A DNA stretch of 64,000 nt from UBA8106 sp913052135 (GTDB taxonomy: Bacteria > Acidobacteriota > Vicinamibacteria > Vicinamibacterales > UBA823), in assembly GCA_913052135.1 (NCBI GenBank), contig CAJXDY010000002.1, positions 1-64,000 of the forward strand, read 5' to 3'. Shown here one piece after another: positions 63,039 through 64,000 of the stretch. The translations under genes were made by a program, and so were the position numbers. Every line of letters begins with the position of its first letter. Positions within the stretch are counted from its first letter, which is position 1. The notes beneath the pieces are model-generated. The model saw nothing but the letters and a program-made list of their open reading frames with translations, was not told the origin of the DNA and did not search any database.

Positions 63039-63677
63039 ATGTTTCTTAAATCTTATGCTGTCGAACCCTTCTTTAAGAACGGGTTTGTTCTTGGCTGCGA
63101 AAAGAGTTTGGAAGGTGTTGTCATTGATCCGGGTGACGAAGTTAGTGACTTGTTAACCGTGATTGAACGAGAGCACTTAACGATTAGATATATCTTGCTG
63201 ACGCATGCCCATGTCGACCATATAACTGGTGTAGCCAAGGCGAAGGATGCTTTAGGGGCGCCGATCTTATTGCATTCCGATGACCTTTTTCTTTATAAAG
63301 ATGCTGTGCAACATGGCGCACACTTTGATTTACATGTGGATGAGCTACCACCCGTCGATCGTTTCTATAGCTCTCCTGAATCACTAAGCTTCGGTGAGTA
63401 CGAAGTGGTCGTTCACCATACACCTGGGCATTGTCCGGGAGGCGTGTGTCTTCAAGTGGGAAAGACGGACACGCTAGGCTGCATGCTGTTTGTGGGTGAT
63501 ACGCTTTTTGCAGGTTCGATTGGGCGCACTGATCTCCCAGGCGGTGATCACGCGACACTCATTAACTCGATTAAAGAAGTGCTGTTTGCTTTCGAAGACG
63601 AAGTTGAAGTTTATCCCGGACACGGTCCGAAGACTACGATAGGTCACGAACGTCAAACAAATCCTTTTTTAGTCTGA
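63039..63677 (+). CDS. MBL-fold metallo-hydrolase, glyoxalase II-like
   Basis: A 212-residue metallo-beta-lactamase-fold hydrolase similar to YcbL/GloB-type proteins. The metal motif is THAHVDH with H56, H58, D60 and H61; HTPGHCPGG and the final YPGHGPKT supply further ligands. The FVGDTLFAGSIGRTDLPGGD block is diagnostic of the hydroxyacylglutathione hydrolase group. GAGGGG is upstream of the ATG. It probably cleaves a thioester such as S-lactoylglutathione, but a glutathione-independent role is possible. Confidence 0.92.
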   Translation: MFLKSYAVEPFFKNGFVLGCEKSLEGVVIDPGDEVSDLLTVIEREHLTIRYILLTHAHVDHITGVAKAKDALGAPILLHSDDLFLYKDAVQHGAHFDLHVDELPPVDRFYSSPESLSFGEYEVVVHHTPGHCPGGVCLQVGKTDTLGCMLFVGDTLFAGSIGRTDLPGGDHATLINSIKEVLFAFEDEVEVYPGHGPKTTIGHERQTNPFLV

Positions 63678-63727
63678 ATCCTATGCGTGACGATTTCTGT
63701 TGGTTGATGTCCGTACATTAGATGCTG

Positions 63728-64000
63728 TTAGTCTGAGATCGGCTCGTTCGACGCGACGAGTTCAACTTGGCCAATGCGGAGTTTGTCGCCGGCGGTCAGT
63801 CGCGCGCGTTGAATCTTCTGGTTGTTGACATAAGTACCGTTAGCACTGTCGAGATCCTCGACTTCTAAGTGCCCGTCTTGATTGGTAAGGCGACAGTGGA
63901 TGCGGGACACAAGCGTGTGTTCTATCACAAAATCCGCATTGCGCATCCGGCCAATAGTCTTCATGCTGCCTGGCATGATGCGGAAGGTCAGTGGTTGACA
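63728..64000 (-). CDS. FHA domain protein, C-terminal part (cut by window edge)
   Basis: The frame is open through base 64000, so the start lies outside. The visible C-terminal 90 residues are an FHA phosphothreonine-binding domain: LTFRIM, IGRMRNADFVIEH, SRIHCRL, and DLDSANGTYVNN, which contains the conserved glycine-arginine, serine-histidine and asparagine-glycine positions. The domain lies at the C-terminus, as the frame ends soon after. Whatever lies N-terminal is unknown; FHA proteins often partner with Ser/Thr kinases or type VI or type III secretion parts. Confidence 0.85.
   Translation of the reverse strand, partial: CQPLTFRIMPGSMKTIGRMRNADFVIEHTLVSRIHCRLTNQDGHLEVEDLDSANGTYVNNQKIQRARLTAGDKLRIGQVELVASNEPISD

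Noticed and set aside
1..64000. CRISPR arrays, transposases, integrases and phage genes
   Set aside because: No regularly spaced short DNA repeats and no mobility-gene motifs were seen in any frame; the GQPDF repeats are protein-level only.

Overview
The window reads as a contiguous piece of chromosome from a Gram-negative, mainly aerobic heterotroph of moderate GC. Export signals, one lipoprotein box, a lipoate and lipoamide dehydrogenase pair, a complete succinate dehydrogenase operon and many peptidase and amino-acid genes support this. The mixture of families (secreted PIG-L deacetylase with a NEW3-like region, secreted HEAT-cyclophilin fusion, large GQPDF-repeat beta-propeller protein, DUF6526, an actinobacterial-type SdhC) resembles Acidobacteriota, perhaps Vicinamibacteria. 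That placement is inference from gene content; no rRNA or other phylogenetic marker is present. I see no tRNA, rRNA, CRISPR array, insertion sequence or prophage. The ends cut a glycerol kinase gene (left) and an FHA-domain gene (right).

Layout. 1-8.7 kb: glpK end, a sodium:solute symporter with a 38-residue membrane partner, a cyclase-family lipoprotein, a thioesterase / 46-aa ORF / DoxX set joined by overlapping stop and start codons, an SDR, and an aminotransferase divergent from a D-cysteine desulfhydrase-like enzyme across a perfect inverted repeat. 8.7-18.3 kb: M49 and HEAT-cyclophilin proteins, a DAO oxidoreductase, the PIG-L protein, and an exported FMN-binding protein with an unknown exported partner. 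18.5-22.4 kb: a very large NHL/GQPDF-repeat protein whose signal-peptide exon is cut from the rest by one in-frame TGA. 22.4-28.6 kb: a probable aromatic-acid catabolic operon of MFS transporter, UbiD decarboxylase, HpaB-type monooxygenase, a cytoplasmic protein of substrate-binding-protein fold, and a LigB-type extradiol dioxygenase. 28.7-30.7 kb: a BldC/MerR-like HTH-TOBE regulator divergent from modB-modC, with a 22-bp-spaced direct repeat between them and no modA.

30.8-36.6 kb holds an M3 oligopeptidase, a SixA-like phosphatase, an aromatic amino-acid decarboxylase-like enzyme, a DSP-like phosphatase, a pterin carbinolamine dehydratase and a MerR regulator. 36.6-44 kb is a catabolic block: two tandem PYROXD2-like oxidoreductases, a P5C-type aldehyde dehydrogenase and a D-threonine aldolase-like enzyme on the minus strand, divergent from a GcvT-like folate protein. 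44.1-48 kb is DUF6526-sdhC-sdhA-sdhB behind a good -10 element. 48-53.9 kb has an AIR-synthase-like protein with a coupled small membrane protein, ribA, a diaminopropionate ammonia-lyase-like enzyme, an APC permease, a secreted histidine phosphatase and a nitroreductase. 54.4-64 kb has panE, a TSUP permease with DUF1634, Smr, queF, an HU protein, lpd, lipB, a degenerate malate dehydrogenase-like protein, an SDR, a threonine dehydratase divergent from a metallo-hydrolase, and the FHA fragment.

The most interesting candidates are the aromatic operon with its cytoplasmic SBP-like protein, the interrupted GQPDF-repeat giant, the ModBC locus with a direct-repeat operator, the PYROXD2/GcvT block, and several very small coupled ORFs.
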